From: Prevotellaceae bacterium KH2P17
GTDB lineage: Bacteria; Bacteroidota; Bacteroidia; Bacteroidales; Bacteroidaceae
Reading direction: 5' to 3'
Length of the DNA: 64,000 nucleotides
NCBI GenBank assembly: GCA_900199655.1
Contig: FZRE01000001.1
Coordinates: forward strand, 186,001 to 250,000
The stretch's first letter is position 1. The number at the start of each line of letters is the position of its first letter. The notes under the pieces are model-generated. The model was not told where the DNA came from. It saw nothing but the letters and a program-made list of their open reading frames with translations, and searched no databases. Positions 20,439-29,322 of the stretch are shown piece by piece. Made by a program: the position numbers and the translations under genes.

Positions 20439-21002
20439 TTATTCCAGCGCCTTGCCCTCTCGCCAGGCTTTGCCCACGCGTTCGCCCACCACGTAGTAGT
20501 CGCCACGGAACTGGTCGAACACCAAGGCATGGAGCAGGGCGGGGTCTACGCGGCCGCCGGTCATCACGCGCTCGTCGGCACTTACGTTCTTTATTTCGCC
20601 GTAAAAATGAGGTCCGTCGTTCTCGTTGCTGTCGAACACGAGCTCACACTCTAACGTTACGGGGAACTCCTCGATAACGGGCGCGTCAACGAACTTGCTC
20701 TTCACGGCGTGCATGCCGGTACGCTCAAACTTATCGGGCGTATCGTTGCCGCTGGCAATGCCAAACCAGTCGGCCTCCCGCATGTGCTCGCGGTCGGCAA
20801 TGCTCACCGTGAACGCCTTGCGCAAACGCAGGTTCTTGGTCGTTTGATGGTCGGCATCAAGGTTCAGGGCCACCAGTTTGTTGGCGCAGATGCCGCCCCA
20901 CGCCATGTTCATTACGTCCACCTTACCCTCTCGGTCGTAGGTGGCAATCATCAGTACCGGCATCGGAAACAGGTACGGTTTTACTCCTAAGTCTTTTCTC
21001 AT
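20439..21002 (-). CDS. Flavin reductase-like FMN-binding protein
   Basis: A 187-residue protein of the flavin reductase/pyridoxamine oxidase-like split-barrel group. Marks are PMPVLMIATYDREGKVDVMNMAW near the N-terminus, NLRLRKAFTVSIAD and the ADWFGIASGND segment. The start at 21002 (MRKDLGVKPYLFP) is chosen because the frame upstream is not protein-like and a consensus promoter lies at 21087-21094. Such proteins bind FMN and may reduce flavin or act as small oxidoreductases; the substrate is unknown. It stands alone between repeat-rich spacers. Confidence 0.85.
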   Translation of the reverse strand: MRKDLGVKPYLFPMPVLMIATYDREGKVDVMNMAWGGICANKLVALNLDADHQTTKNLRLRKAFTVSIADREHMREADWFGIASGNDTPDKFERTGMHAVKSKFVDAPVIEEFPVTLECELVFDSNENDGPHFYGEIKNVSADERVMTGGRVDPALLHALVFDQFRGDYYVVGERVGKAWREGKALE

Positions 21003-21086
21003 AACGTATAATGGTTTTAGAAAGCGCTGCCCGTACAGCCCCGGGGCAGTGCATGAGCGGGGCTGAAAGAGCCCCGGCGCATTGTG

Positions 21087-21094
21087 CAAATATA
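21087..21094 (-). promoter_or_regulatory. -7 promoter element before the flavin reductase-like gene
   Basis: On the minus strand this reads TATATTTG, 85 nt upstream of the ATG at 21002. Confidence 0.55.
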
Positions 21095-21197
21095 GCTTTT
21101 TATTCTGAATGCGGCAAGAAAAACGACCCTTTTCATCATCCCCGCGGGCCAAACTTGCGGCCCCCTGCCAAAGCCCCTGCCAGCGGGGGTTGCGAAA

Positions 21198-21280
21198 GAG
21201 CTATCGGTCAAGGCGCTTGAAGGATAGGTTCGGGCGCCTTGAAGGGTATGTTCAAGCACCTTGAATCTATCCTTCGGAAA
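21198..21280. repeat. 22-nt periodic array, class A, copy 4
   Basis: A 17-nt lead-in (GAGCTATCGGTCAAGGC, 21198-21214) is followed by 22-nt units at 21215, 21237 and 21259, each of the CTTGAA-n-TTC(A/G) type, ending in TTCGGAAAAC. It lies in the divergent spacer between the flavin reductase-like gene and the GH92 gene. Confidence 0.76.
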
Positions 21281-21315
21281 ACAGGGAGCTGCCGACTGCC
21301 GATGCCGGAGCAGTT

Positions 21316-21342
21316 AATTCACAATTCATAATTCACAATTCA
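21316..21342. repeat. AATTCACAATT simple repeat
   Basis: AATTCACAATTC is followed by ATAATTCACAATTCA, two near-identical 15-nt steps. It is the reverse complement of the GTGAATT repeats at 20248 and of the words between fabG and the pseudouridine synthase gene. Confidence 0.6.
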
Positions 21343-21396
21343 GAGGTTGAGAGGGGTGTGTGTGTTGCTGCATCTTCACTGTTTCCTGCCACATGG

Positions 21397-21537
21397 TCAT
21401 CCCCTCCTCCGCCTCCCCTTTCCAAGGGGAGGATACCAGTTTGCCTGATGTTTATTCTTTAACTGATAGTTTTTAGTTGTCAGCAGATAGATGCCAACGT
21501 TTCCTCCCCTTAGAAAGGGGAGGTTAGGAGGGGATGA
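21397..21537. repeat. Composite palindromic repeat, copy 4, outward arrangement
   Basis: Here the TCATCCCC ends are on the outside: the arm at 21397-21432 (TCATCCCCTCCTCCGCC, then CCCCTTTCCAAGGGG) and the arm at 21503-21537 (CCTCCCCTTAGAAAGGGG, ending GGGGATGA) are separated by 70 nt. In the other copies these ends face inward. Confidence 0.72.
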
Positions 21538-21673
21538 TTTTGCAAGCAACAAGCGTTCTACCACCGGTACCGAGGCACCTTCCGGCCCTGCCGGACGGGG
21601 CACCACAGGCCGCAATTAGCATATTTTAATGATAATTGTTAAGGAGTGCAACCGCTCGTTTGCCTATTTTTTG

Positions 21674-21681
21674 TACCTTTG
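21674..21681 (+). promoter_or_regulatory. -7 promoter element before the GH92 gene
   Basis: TACCTTTG fits TAnnTTTG and ends 45 nt before the GH92 start. It likely drives GH92-GH125 and perhaps the genes beyond the hairpin at 25419. Confidence 0.6.
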
Positions 21682-21726
21682 TAACTGAATAGCAGAAATC
21701 AAATTATCTACAAGTTGTACCTTAAA

Positions 21727-23889
21727 ATGAAGTTTAAAACGAAACTGTTGATGGCCTGTGCGGCCATGTCTTGGGTCGTTTCGGGCGTCGGAGCGGCCGA
21801 GGGCGACCTCACGAAGTACGTAAATCCCTGGATTGGAACAGGCGGCCATGGCCACGTCTTTCTGGGTGCAAACGTGCCCTTCGGCTACGTTCAGCTGGGC
21901 CCTACGGAGCACACCCGCGGCTGGGACTGGTGCTCGGGCTACCACATCAGCGACTCCGTGCTCATAGGCTTCGGCCATCAGCACCTCAGCGGAACGGGTA
22001 TAGGCGACCTGGGCGACTTCGCCTTCCTGCCCGTTGCCAATAAAGAACAAAAGGAAATCAGGTTCTCGCACGCCAGCGAGACCGTAAGCCCCGGCTACTA
22101 CGCTATCAAGCTGGGCCGGCCCAACGTGTTTGTGGAGCTAACGGCCACCAAGAGGGCCGGCTTCCATCGCTATACCTACGGCGCCAATACGGCCGAAGGG
22201 CTCATCGCCATCAACCTGAACCAGGGCATAGGATGGGACAAGATGACGAGCTGCAAGCTCAATGTAGAGGGCGCCACAACGGTTTCCGGCTTCCGCATGT
22301 CGACCGGATGGGCCAAGAACCAGCAGGACTTCTTCGTCGCAGAGTTCTCTAAACCCGTTACGCTTGTGGAGAGCAACGACAGCGTAGGTGTGTTCTCGTT
22401 CCGCAACGACGGCCAGCCGCTGCTCGTAAAGGTGGGCCTCTCGGCCGTTAGTGTTGAGAACGCAAAGGCCAACCTGCAGGCCGAGATACCCGCGTGGGAC
22501 TTCAACAAGACCGTTACAGAAGCCCGGCAGGCCTGGAACAAGGAACTGGGCAAAATCTCAATCGAGACCAAGAACGATACCGACCGCACCATCTTCTACA
22601 CCGCCTTGTACCACACCATGACGGCACCGTCGGTGTTCAGCGACGTGAACGGCCAGTACCGGGGCGCCGACGGCAAGGTTTACAGCGCCCGGTTTACCAA
22701 CTACACCACCTTCTCTCTGTGGGATACGTACCGCGCGGCGCATCCGCTGATGACGCTCATACACCCCGAGAAGCAGGCCGACATAGCCCAGACGATGCTC
22801 AACATCTGCCAACAGCAGGGCAAACTGCCCGTGTGGCACCTCATGGGAAACGAGACCGACTGCATGGTGGGCAACCCCGGGGTGAGCGTGCTGGCCGACC
22901 TCGTGCTCAAAGGATACGTGAAGGACAAGGCTGCGGCCTTTGAGGCAATGAAGAAATCGGCCATGCTCGACGAGCGCGGAATGAAGGAACTCAAGCAGTA
23001 CGGCTACATCCCGTTCGACGTGGCCAATACGCCCGAGACCGTATCCAAGAGCCTCGAGTACGCCATTGCTGATGCCGGAATAGCCAAAGTGGCACGTCTG
23101 CTGGGCCGGAAGGACGACTACACGTACTTCTACAACCGCAGCCAGTGCTACCGCAAGTTCTTTGACAAGCAGACGGAGTTCATGCGCGGGCTCGACAGTA
23201 AAGGTCGTTTCCGCGAGCCGTTCAATCCCTTTAAGTCGGCCCACATAGCCGACGACTACACCGAAGGCAACGCCTGGCAGTACACCTGGCTCGTTCCGCA
23301 CGACGTGCACGGGCTGGTGAGCCTCTTCCCATCGGAGCAGGCATTCGTCAACAAGCTCGATTCGCTCTTCATCGTAGAGGGCGATTTGGGCGCCGAGGCA
23401 TCGCCCGACATCTCCGGACTCATAGGTCAGTACGCCCACGGCAATGAACCCAGCCACCATGTTGTGTACCTATACAACTACGTGGGGCAGCCCTGGAAGG
23501 CCGCACCGCTGCTGCGCAAAATCTTCGGCGAGCAGTACAAGAACAGTGCCGACGGCCTTTCGGGCAACGAGGACGTGGGCCAGATGTCGGCCTGGTATGT
23601 CATTTCAACGATGGGCCTGTATCAGGTAGAGCCCGCGGGCGGCAAGTTCGTCTTCGGCTCTCCGCTCTTCGACGAGGCCCGCATGCAGGTTGCCGGCGGC
23701 AAGACCTTCACCATCCGCGCCCTGAACAACAGCGACCGGAACATCTACATACAGCGCGTGAAGCTGAACGGGCGCAACTACACCAAGTCATATATCAACT
23801 ATGCCGACATCGAAAAGGGCGGAACGCTGGAGTTCACTATGGGCAGCAAGCCCTCCAAGTTCGGTACGGCAAAGAGCGACAGACCATAA
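21727..23889 (+). CDS. Glycoside hydrolase family 92 alpha-mannosidase
   Basis: A 720-residue exported enzyme; the ATG at 21727 is preferred to a TTG 12 nt upstream because it begins the signal peptide (MKFKTKLLMACAAMSWVVSGVGA). GH92 enzymes are calcium-dependent inverting exo-alpha-mannosidases, mostly alpha-1,2 or alpha-1,3. Family marks are YVNPWIGTGGHGH at the start of the mature protein, GHQHLSGTGIGD, TTFSLWDTYRAAHP, QYAHGNEPSHH and SGNEDVGQMSAWYV. Gene order GH92-GH125-MFS-GH130 points to trimming of high-mannose N-glycan or other alpha-mannosides. Confidence 0.95.
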   Translation: MKFKTKLLMACAAMSWVVSGVGAAEGDLTKYVNPWIGTGGHGHVFLGANVPFGYVQLGPTEHTRGWDWCSGYHISDSVLIGFGHQHLSGTGIGDLGDFAFLPVANKEQKEIRFSHASETVSPGYYAIKLGRPNVFVELTATKRAGFHRYTYGANTAEGLIAINLNQGIGWDKMTSCKLNVEGATTVSGFRMSTGWAKNQQDFFVAEFSKPVTLVESNDSVGVFSFRNDGQPLLVKVGLSAVSVENAKANLQAEIPAWDFNKTVTEARQAWNKELGKISIETKNDTDRTIFYTALYHTMTAPSVFSDVNGQYRGADGKVYSARFTNYTTFSLWDTYRAAHPLMTLIHPEKQADIAQTMLNICQQQGKLPVWHLMGNETDCMVGNPGVSVLADLVLKGYVKDKAAAFEAMKKSAMLDERGMKELKQYGYIPFDVANTPETVSKSLEYAIADAGIAKVARLLGRKDDYTYFYNRSQCYRKFFDKQTEFMRGLDSKGRFREPFNPFKSAHIADDYTEGNAWQYTWLVPHDVHGLVSLFPSEQAFVNKLDSLFIVEGDLGAEASPDISGLIGQYAHGNEPSHHVVYLYNYVGQPWKAAPLLRKIFGEQYKNSADGLSGNEDVGQMSAWYVISTMGLYQVEPAGGKFVFGSPLFDEARMQVAGGKTFTIRALNNSDRNIYIQRVKLNGRNYTKSYINYADIEKGGTLEFTMGSKPSKFGTAKSDRP

Positions 23890-23902
23890 AGACCTATTAA
23901 AT

Positions 23903-25405
23903 ATGAATACATCGGTAACAATGAAATCAGTGATTCTGGGTGCCGGCTTGCTGCTTTGCGGCGTCTCCGCGGCACAGGCACAGGCCAACAAGACCCAGAA
24001 GGAGTTTGGAAAAGAGTACATCAAGGCCATTGCAGTGAGCACGGCATACGTGTCGAAGCGCCCTGCCGAGGAGGACAGACTGTTCCGCTCGGAGGCCATA
24101 GAGAAAGAAATCAGGCGCGTGAAGAAGCTGCTCAAGGACACTCCTTACCTGGCCTGGATGTTCGAGAACTGCTTCCCCAACACCCTCGACACCACCGTTC
24201 ACTACGAAGAAGACGCCCAGGGCAACCCCGATACGTTTGTTTACACGGGCGACATACACGCCATGTGGGGCCGCGACTCCGGCGCGCAGGTTTATCCCTA
24301 CGTAAAACTGGCCAACAAGGACAAGAACCTCAAGAAGATGATTGCAGGCGTTATCATGCGCCAGTTCAGGAATATAGTCTTCGATCCTTATGCAAACGCC
24401 TTCAACAGATACCCCAACCCGAACGGCGAATGGATGAAAGACAAGACCGACATGAAGCCCGAACTGCACGAACGCAAGTACGAGATAGACTCGCTCTGCT
24501 ATCCGCTGCGCCTTGCCTACGAGTATTGGAAGGTTACGGGCGATACGAGCATCTTCGGCGATGAGTGGCTGCAGGTGGTGCAGAGCGTGCTCCGCACCTT
24601 CCGCGAGCAGCAGCGCAAGAACGGCACAGGGCCCTACAGGTTTGCCCGAGTGACCGACCGGCAGCTCGATACCGTGAGCAACGACGGTCTGGGTAATCCC
24701 GTGAAACCCTGCGGACTGATAGCTTCGGTGTTCCGTCCGTCGGACGATGCCACCACGTTTCTCTTCCTCGTTCCGTCCAACTTCATGGCAGTAACCACCC
24801 TGAACAAGGCTGCAGAGGTGCTGAATGCCGTCAACCACCGCGCTGACCTGGCCAAGGAGTGCACCGACCTGGCAGCAGAAGTAAAGACGGCCCTGCAGAA
24901 GTACGCCGTTGTTAACCATCCCAAGTACGGCCGGATTTATGCTTTTGAGGTCGACGGGTTCGGCAATCAGCTCCTCATGGATGATGCCAACGTGCCCAGC
25001 TTGCTTGCCATGCCGTATCTGGGCGATGTAGACGTAAACGACCCCGTTTACCAGAACACCCGCCGCTTCGTATGGAGTGAGGACAATCCTTACTTCTTCA
25101 AGGGCAAGGCAGGTGAAGGTATAGGCGGTCCGCACATTGGTTACGACATGCCGTGGCCCATGAGCATCATGATGAGAGCTTTCACTTCAAAGGACGATAA
25201 CGAGATTAAGCAGTGCATCCAGATGCTGATGGACACCGACGCAGGCACAGGCGTCATCCACGAATCGTTCAACAAGGACAACGCATCCAACTATACACGC
25301 CCCTGGTTTGCCTGGCAGAACACCCTCTTCGGCGAGCTTATACTCAAGCTGGTCAATGAAGGAAAGGCCGACCTGCTGAACTCCTGCAAGAAGGAAGCTA
25401 AATAA
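23903..25405 (+). CDS. Glycoside hydrolase family 125 exo-alpha-1,6-mannosidase
   Basis: A 500-residue exported protein of the metal-independent alpha-mannosidase family (formerly DUF1237). The start at 23903 is taken because a signal peptide follows (SVILGAGLLLCGVSAAQA). Marks are FENCFPNTLDTTV, DIHAMWGRDSGAQVYPY, PNGEWMKDKTDMKPELHERK, YEIDSLCYPLRLAYEYW and HESFNKDNASNYTRPWFAW. Known members remove alpha-1,6-linked mannose. It lies 13 nt after GH92 and surely belongs to the same operon. Confidence 0.94.
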   Translation: MNTSVTMKSVILGAGLLLCGVSAAQAQANKTQKEFGKEYIKAIAVSTAYVSKRPAEEDRLFRSEAIEKEIRRVKKLLKDTPYLAWMFENCFPNTLDTTVHYEEDAQGNPDTFVYTGDIHAMWGRDSGAQVYPYVKLANKDKNLKKMIAGVIMRQFRNIVFDPYANAFNRYPNPNGEWMKDKTDMKPELHERKYEIDSLCYPLRLAYEYWKVTGDTSIFGDEWLQVVQSVLRTFREQQRKNGTGPYRFARVTDRQLDTVSNDGLGNPVKPCGLIASVFRPSDDATTFLFLVPSNFMAVTTLNKAAEVLNAVNHRADLAKECTDLAAEVKTALQKYAVVNHPKYGRIYAFEVDGFGNQLLMDDANVPSLLAMPYLGDVDVNDPVYQNTRRFVWSEDNPYFFKGKAGEGIGGPHIGYDMPWPMSIMMRAFTSKDDNEIKQCIQMLMDTDAGTGVIHESFNKDNASNYTRPWFAWQNTLFGELILKLVNEGKADLLNSCKKEAK

Positions 25406-25418
25406 ACATAACTTTAGT

Positions 25419-25472
25419 AAGCCCGACTTTCATGGTTCCTTTTAAGTAGCGGACTAAGAAAGTCGGGCTTTT
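25419..25472 (+). terminator. Terminator-like hairpin between GH125 and the MFS gene
   Basis: A 13-bp stem AAGCCCGACTTTC / GAAAGTCGGGCTT with a 26-nt loop ends in TTTT. It lies 13 nt after GH125, so it may terminate or attenuate transcription into the MFS-GH130 pair. Confidence 0.7.
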
Positions 25473-25487
25473 CAAGATACAAAAGTA

Positions 25488-26765
25488 ATGAATAACATAG
25501 AAAAGAACACGAAAGTGAGCCCCGTGGCGTGGGTTCCCACGCTCTATTTTGCTATGGGAATGCCTTTTGTGGTGCTCAATATGGTGTGCACGCTGATGTA
25601 CAAAGGCATGGGTGTAAGCGACACGCAGATAGCCTTCTGGACCTCGCTCATCATGTTCCCCTGGACGTTGAAGCCCCTCTGGAGCCCCTTTCTGGAGATG
25701 TACAAGACCAAGAAATTCTTCGTGGTGCTTACTCAGATGCTCACCGGAGTGATGTTCGCGCTCGTGGCTTTTGCCCTCCATCTGCCCAACTTCTTTGCAG
25801 TTACCATCGCCCTGCTGGCCGTCATCGCCCTGAGTGGTGCCACCCACGACATTGCAGCCGACGGTACGTACATGTCGGTGCTCTCCAACGAGGAGCAGGC
25901 CAAGTGGATTGGATGGCAAGGAGCGTTCTATAACATCGCCAAGATTGCCGCCACCGGCGGACTGGTTTACCTGGCCGGAACGTTCATCAAGCACTTTGGA
26001 GTGACCCAGGCGTGGATGATTATCATGCTCATCATTGGCATCATCATGGTTGTGTTGGGCTGTTACCACTTCTTCATCCTGCCCACCGACGGCAAGAAAG
26101 CCGTGGAGGGAAAGACGCTGAAGGAGTCGCTTGCCGAGCTGTGGAGCGTGTTCGCCGACTTCTTTCGCAAGAAGCACATCTGGTACTACATCGCCTTTAT
26201 CATCCTGTACCGCTTTGCCGAGGGCTTTGTAATGAAGATTGTGCCCCTGTTCCTCAAGGCTCCGCGGGCCCAGCAGGGCCTCGGACTGAGCGAGCAGGAG
26301 ATTGGTTTGCTCTACGGAACGTTCGGAGCAGCGGCCTTCGTCGTAGGTTCCATCCTCGCAGGCTATTACATCGCGCGGCGCGGACTGCAGAAGAGCCTCT
26401 TCTCCTTGGCCCTGGTGTTCAACCTGCCTTTCGTGGCCTACACCCTTCTGGCTCTCTATCAACCCCAGAGTCTGCCGCTTATCGGCTCGGGAATCGTACT
26501 CGAATACTTCGGCTACGGCTTCGGTTTCGTGGGCCTCACGCTGTTCATGATGCAGCAGATAGCCCCCGGCGCGCACCAGATGAGCCACTACGCGTTCGCC
26601 AGCGGCATCATGAATCTGGGCGTCATGCTGCCCGGCATGATGAGCGGAGCCGTGAGCGATGCCCTCGGCTACAGGCACTTCTTCGTCTTCGTGCTCTTCT
26701 GCACCATCCCTGCTCTGCTCATTACGTGGTTCGTACCCTTTACTTATCCCGACAAGAAGCAGTAG
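25488..26765 (+). CDS. MFS sugar transporter
   Basis: A 425-residue protein with about twelve membrane segments. It begins VAWVPTLYFAMGMPFVVLNMV and contains the MFS-like segment MFPWTLKPLWSPFLEMYKTKK after the second helix. Homologues sit beside GH130 mannoside phosphorylases in Bacteroides, where they are thought to import the disaccharide that the phosphorylase cleaves. The gene is 37 nt upstream of the GH130 gene here, which suggests import of a mannosyl-GlcNAc or similar mannoside across the inner membrane (inference). Confidence 0.88.
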   Translation: MNNIEKNTKVSPVAWVPTLYFAMGMPFVVLNMVCTLMYKGMGVSDTQIAFWTSLIMFPWTLKPLWSPFLEMYKTKKFFVVLTQMLTGVMFALVAFALHLPNFFAVTIALLAVIALSGATHDIAADGTYMSVLSNEEQAKWIGWQGAFYNIAKIAATGGLVYLAGTFIKHFGVTQAWMIIMLIIGIIMVVLGCYHFFILPTDGKKAVEGKTLKESLAELWSVFADFFRKKHIWYYIAFIILYRFAEGFVMKIVPLFLKAPRAQQGLGLSEQEIGLLYGTFGAAAFVVGSILAGYYIARRGLQKSLFSLALVFNLPFVAYTLLALYQPQSLPLIGSGIVLEYFGYGFGFVGLTLFMMQQIAPGAHQMSHYAFASGIMNLGVMLPGMMSGAVSDALGYRHFFVFVLFCTIPALLITWFVPFTYPDKKQ

Positions 26766-26801
26766 AAACAAGACCTTACAACTATTTTAACATCATAACG
26801 T

Positions 26802-27800
26802 ATGAGTAAATTAATCATTCAGGGGCAGCCCTTACCCAACATGCCTTGGGAGGAGCGACCCGACGGCGAGCGCAATGTCATGTGGCGTTGCAGTGCCAAT
26901 CCCATCATTCCCCGCGACCTGCTGCCCACCAGCAACAGCATCTTCAACAGCGCCGTGGTACCCTTCGGCAACGGCTATGCAGGCGTTTTCCGCTGCGATG
27001 ACACCAATCGGCGCATGGTGCTGCATGTAGGTTTCTCGGCCGATGGCCTGAAGTGGAACATCAACGAGCAGCCTTTGCGCTTTGAGTGCGATAACGACGA
27101 GATTGGCAAGTGGGTGTACGGATATGACCCACGCGTATGTTTTATCGACGACAGGTACTACGTCACCTGGTGCAACGGCTACTACGGACCCACCATCGGC
27201 GTAGCCTGGACGAAGGACTTCGAGACCTTCCACCAGCTCGAAAACGCCTTCCTGCCCTATAACCGCAACGGAGTGCTCTTCCCAAAGAAGATTAACGGCA
27301 ATTTCGCCATGCTGAGTCGCCCGTCCGATACGGGCCATACGCCCTTCGGCGACATCTTCTACAGCGAGAGCCCCGACATGGAGTTCTGGGGCCTCCACCG
27401 CCATGTAATGAGCCCGGCAGCCTTCGAAGAGAGCGCCTGGCAGTGCATGAAGATAGGCGCCGGACCCGTTCCAATCGAGACGAGCGAGGGCTGGCTGCTC
27501 TTTTACCACGGCGTGCTGCGCAGTTGCAACGGCTATGTGTACAGCTTCGGGTCGGCTTTGCTCGACCTCGAACAGCCCTGGAAGCCCATCTACCGCTCCG
27601 GTCCGTACCTCATCTCACCGCAGAAACAGTACGAACTTACGGGCGATGTGCCCAACGTTTGCTTCCCTTGTGCCGAGCTGCATGACCCGGCAACGGGCCG
27701 CGTAGCCGTGTACTACGGTTGTGCCGACACCGTTACGGGACTAGCCTTCGGCTACATACCCGAGATTATCGAGTGGACCCGCAAGACCAGCATTATCTGA
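26802..27800 (+). CDS. Glycoside hydrolase family 130 mannoside phosphorylase
   Basis: A 332-residue cytoplasmic enzyme without signal peptide. GH130 marks are [20 protein letters not shown], the catalytic region [12 protein letters not shown] with the general-acid Asp, [40 protein letters not shown] and the final [20 protein letters not shown]. The pattern closely recalls Bacteroides 4-O-beta-mannosyl-N-acetylglucosamine phosphorylase (from memory of BT1033). It would yield mannose-1-phosphate and GlcNAc from the N-glycan core. Located at the end of the GH92-GH125-MFS-GH130 series. Confidence 0.92.
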   Translation: MSKLIIQGQPLPNMPWEERPDGERNVMWRCSANPIIPRDLLPTSNSIFNSAVVPFGNGYAGVFRCDDTNRRMVLHVGFSADGLKWNINEQPLRFECDNDEIGKWVYGYDPRVCFIDDRYYVTWCNGYYGPTIGVAWTKDFETFHQLENAFLPYNRNGVLFPKKINGNFAMLSRPSDTGHTPFGDIFYSESPDMEFWGLHRHVMSPAAFEESAWQCMKIGAGPVPIETSEGWLLFYHGVLRSCNGYVYSFGSALLDLEQPWKPIYRSGPYLISPQKQYELTGDVPNVCFPCAELHDPATGRVAVYYGCADTVTGLAFGYIPEIIEWTRKTSII

Positions 27801-27813
27801 CACGCCCTTTCCT

Positions 27814-27854
27814 GCAATCTCCGCCTCCCGCCCGGAAGCGGAGATTGCCGTTTT
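27814..27854 (+). terminator. Rho-independent terminator after GH130
   Basis: A perfect 11-bp stem GCAATCTCCGC / GCGGAGATTGC with a 13-nt loop is followed by CGTTTTA, 13 nt after the GH130 stop codon. Confidence 0.78.
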
Positions 27855-27881
27855 ATACCACATCACCTACCATCCAAGAAC

Positions 27882-27968
27882 TATCACCCGGGAACTTTTG
27901 ACAAGTGTCGCACGACCATGTGACACCTGTCGAACAATCGTGCGACACTTGTCAAAAGTTCCCGAAAG
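27882..27968. repeat. 22-nt periodic array, class B, copy 1, with perfect 26-bp inverted repeat
   Basis: Three 22-nt units start at 27899, 27921 and 27943, each containing TGACA-n2-TGTC or CGACA-n2-TGTC. In addition, 27890-27915 and 27938-27963 are perfect reverse complements (26 bp) around a 22-nt loop, so the array folds into a long hairpin. The following bases are CGAAAGATAG. A second copy is at 57757-57843. It lies between the GH130 terminator and the promoter of the Wadjet genes. Confidence 0.8.
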
Positions 27969-28055
27969 ATAGGTATTGGGCGGTAGCTAAGGATTCTCAG
28001 CACCCCATTTGCAGGCTCTGGAAAGTTTCTTTTCTGTCAAAAATCGGTTGATTAT

Positions 28056-28087
28056 TTGTATATTATTGCAGAAAATAAGTATCTTTG
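28056..28087 (+). promoter_or_regulatory. Promoter of the Wadjet operon
   Basis: TTG at 28056-28058 and TATCTTTG at 28080-28087 are 21 nt apart, close to the Bacteroidota optimum. Transcription would begin within a few bases of 28094, which rules out upstream ATGs and supports translation from 28129. Confidence 0.7.
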
Positions 28088-28128
28088 CGATGATAATCTA
28101 CCTATTTTCTCATGACGGCACAATAACA

Positions 28129-29322
28129 ATGGCAACTTATAACTCTATCAAAGAACTCACGCGTGGACTTCAGCAGGGCGCAAAACTGCTGAATGACATG
28201 TTCCTGAAGCGAAAGACCGTTGCTATTAGATACGACGACGCGCTCGAAACACTGGACGGAGACGAGAACCGGTTGCAGCACTTGATAAGCTACGGGGTGA
28301 TTGAGCAAAGCGGCGATACGCTGGAGCTGGACGATATTTACCAGCGTTTTTTTGAGGAAGTGCTGGCCGTTAACGAGGATATCAACATCGCCCTGGTGCA
28401 GACCTACATCAGTAAATTGAAGCTGGACATGGACTCGTATCTGGCCGCCGAGAGTCAGCAGCGCCGCAGTATGTTGCTCCGCGAGGTTCGCCACACGTTT
28501 AAAAGCATAGAAAATGCCACCCGCAGAAATGTGGTTGACCTGAAGCGGAACGTTGACGATACCTATAAACAGGAGCATAACTTTAAGATTAAGGAACTCA
28601 GACTGAGGGATTTTGATGAGAAAGCCCGCCTGATACACGAGCTGACGGAGCAGACCGAGAAGGTGATTAAAGAGCAGGTGATATTCTTTTCCAATGCTAT
28701 GGACATTGGGTTGAAGCAAACAGTAAGGGAAGTACAAGAGGGTTTGCGTGATGCTGCTCATGGGCTGATAGCCATCTCACAGCAAATCATAGAATATCTT
28801 AACCGCATAGAATACCAAAGTAGGCTGGTCAAGAAGGTGCGCCAGCTCAAGTACCTGCGCGACCAGTTCATGATAGAGCAGGCTACAAACGTAAACGAGG
28901 TAATGGCACAAACCAACGACGTGTGGATGGAACGGCAACCTAAGTATGTGACCCGGGTTTCGCTCGACTTTCTGCGTAATGACGATGCCGCACTCGACAT
29001 ATTGAGCAACATCCGCCGCCGGCTCTCCAACAAAACTGCCGTAAAATCTCGACTTGGCGGAAAAATCGCAACGAAGTTCCTGACCGGCCAGATCGAGACC
29101 TTACGTGCCTTTAACCATCAGGAATTGCTGAATGGTTTTTTGGCGCAGGGCACTGACCTTTTCAATTACGTATGGCATTACCCGTTTACCGAAACTGTTG
29201 ATGACGAGTTACGGTTGGTGCTCTTTTTACAATTGGCCTCACAGTATCCTGAGCGATTACGGTACACGGCAGAGACCGACATGATAAGAAATATAGAATA
29301 TCCAGTAATTTATCCGCGATGA
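28129..29322 (+). CDS. jetA: Wadjet subunit JetA (kleisin/MukF-like)
   Basis: A 397-residue, mostly helical protein. The N-terminal 90 residues look like a winged-helix domain (AVRYDD-like RKTVAIRYDDALETLDGDENRLQHLISYGVIEQSG), and the middle is long helices rich in Arg, Glu and Gln. The call as the kleisin subunit rests mainly on context: it is the first of four overlapping genes ending in an SMC-like ATPase and a TOPRIM protein, the jetABCD order. In that system JetA bridges the SMC heads and binds JetB and JetD. The start at 28129 fits the promoter at 28080-28087; an earlier ATG at 28090 would fall on the expected transcription start. The end overlaps jetB by 4 nt. Confidence 0.8.
   Translation: MATYNSIKELTRGLQQGAKLLNDMFLKRKTVAIRYDDALETLDGDENRLQHLISYGVIEQSGDTLELDDIYQRFFEEVLAVNEDINIALVQTYISKLKLDMDSYLAAESQQRRSMLLREVRHTFKSIENATRRNVVDLKRNVDDTYKQEHNFKIKELRLRDFDEKARLIHELTEQTEKVIKEQVIFFSNAMDIGLKQTVREVQEGLRDAAHGLIAISQQIIEYLNRIEYQSRLVKKVRQLKYLRDQFMIEQATNVNEVMAQTNDVWMERQPKYVTRVSLDFLRNDDAALDILSNIRRRLSNKTAVKSRLGGKIATKFLTGQIETLRAFNHQELLNGFLAQGTDLFNYVWHYPFTETVDDELRLVLFLQLASQYPERLRYTAETDMIRNIEYPVIYPR

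Noticed and set aside
23927..25135. 402-codon minus-strand frame opposite GH125
   Set aside because: Composition (His, Val, Gly, Leu runs) is typical of antisense frames, and GH125 on the plus strand is clear.
25398..26771. 457-codon minus-strand frame opposite the MFS gene
   Set aside because: It reads as an acidic, His-rich antisense product; the plus strand encodes a twelve-helix transporter.
27882..27968. 22-nt arrays considered as small CRISPR arrays
   Set aside because: There are no constant repeats alternating with unique spacers; every 22-nt unit is related to the next, and no cas gene is present.
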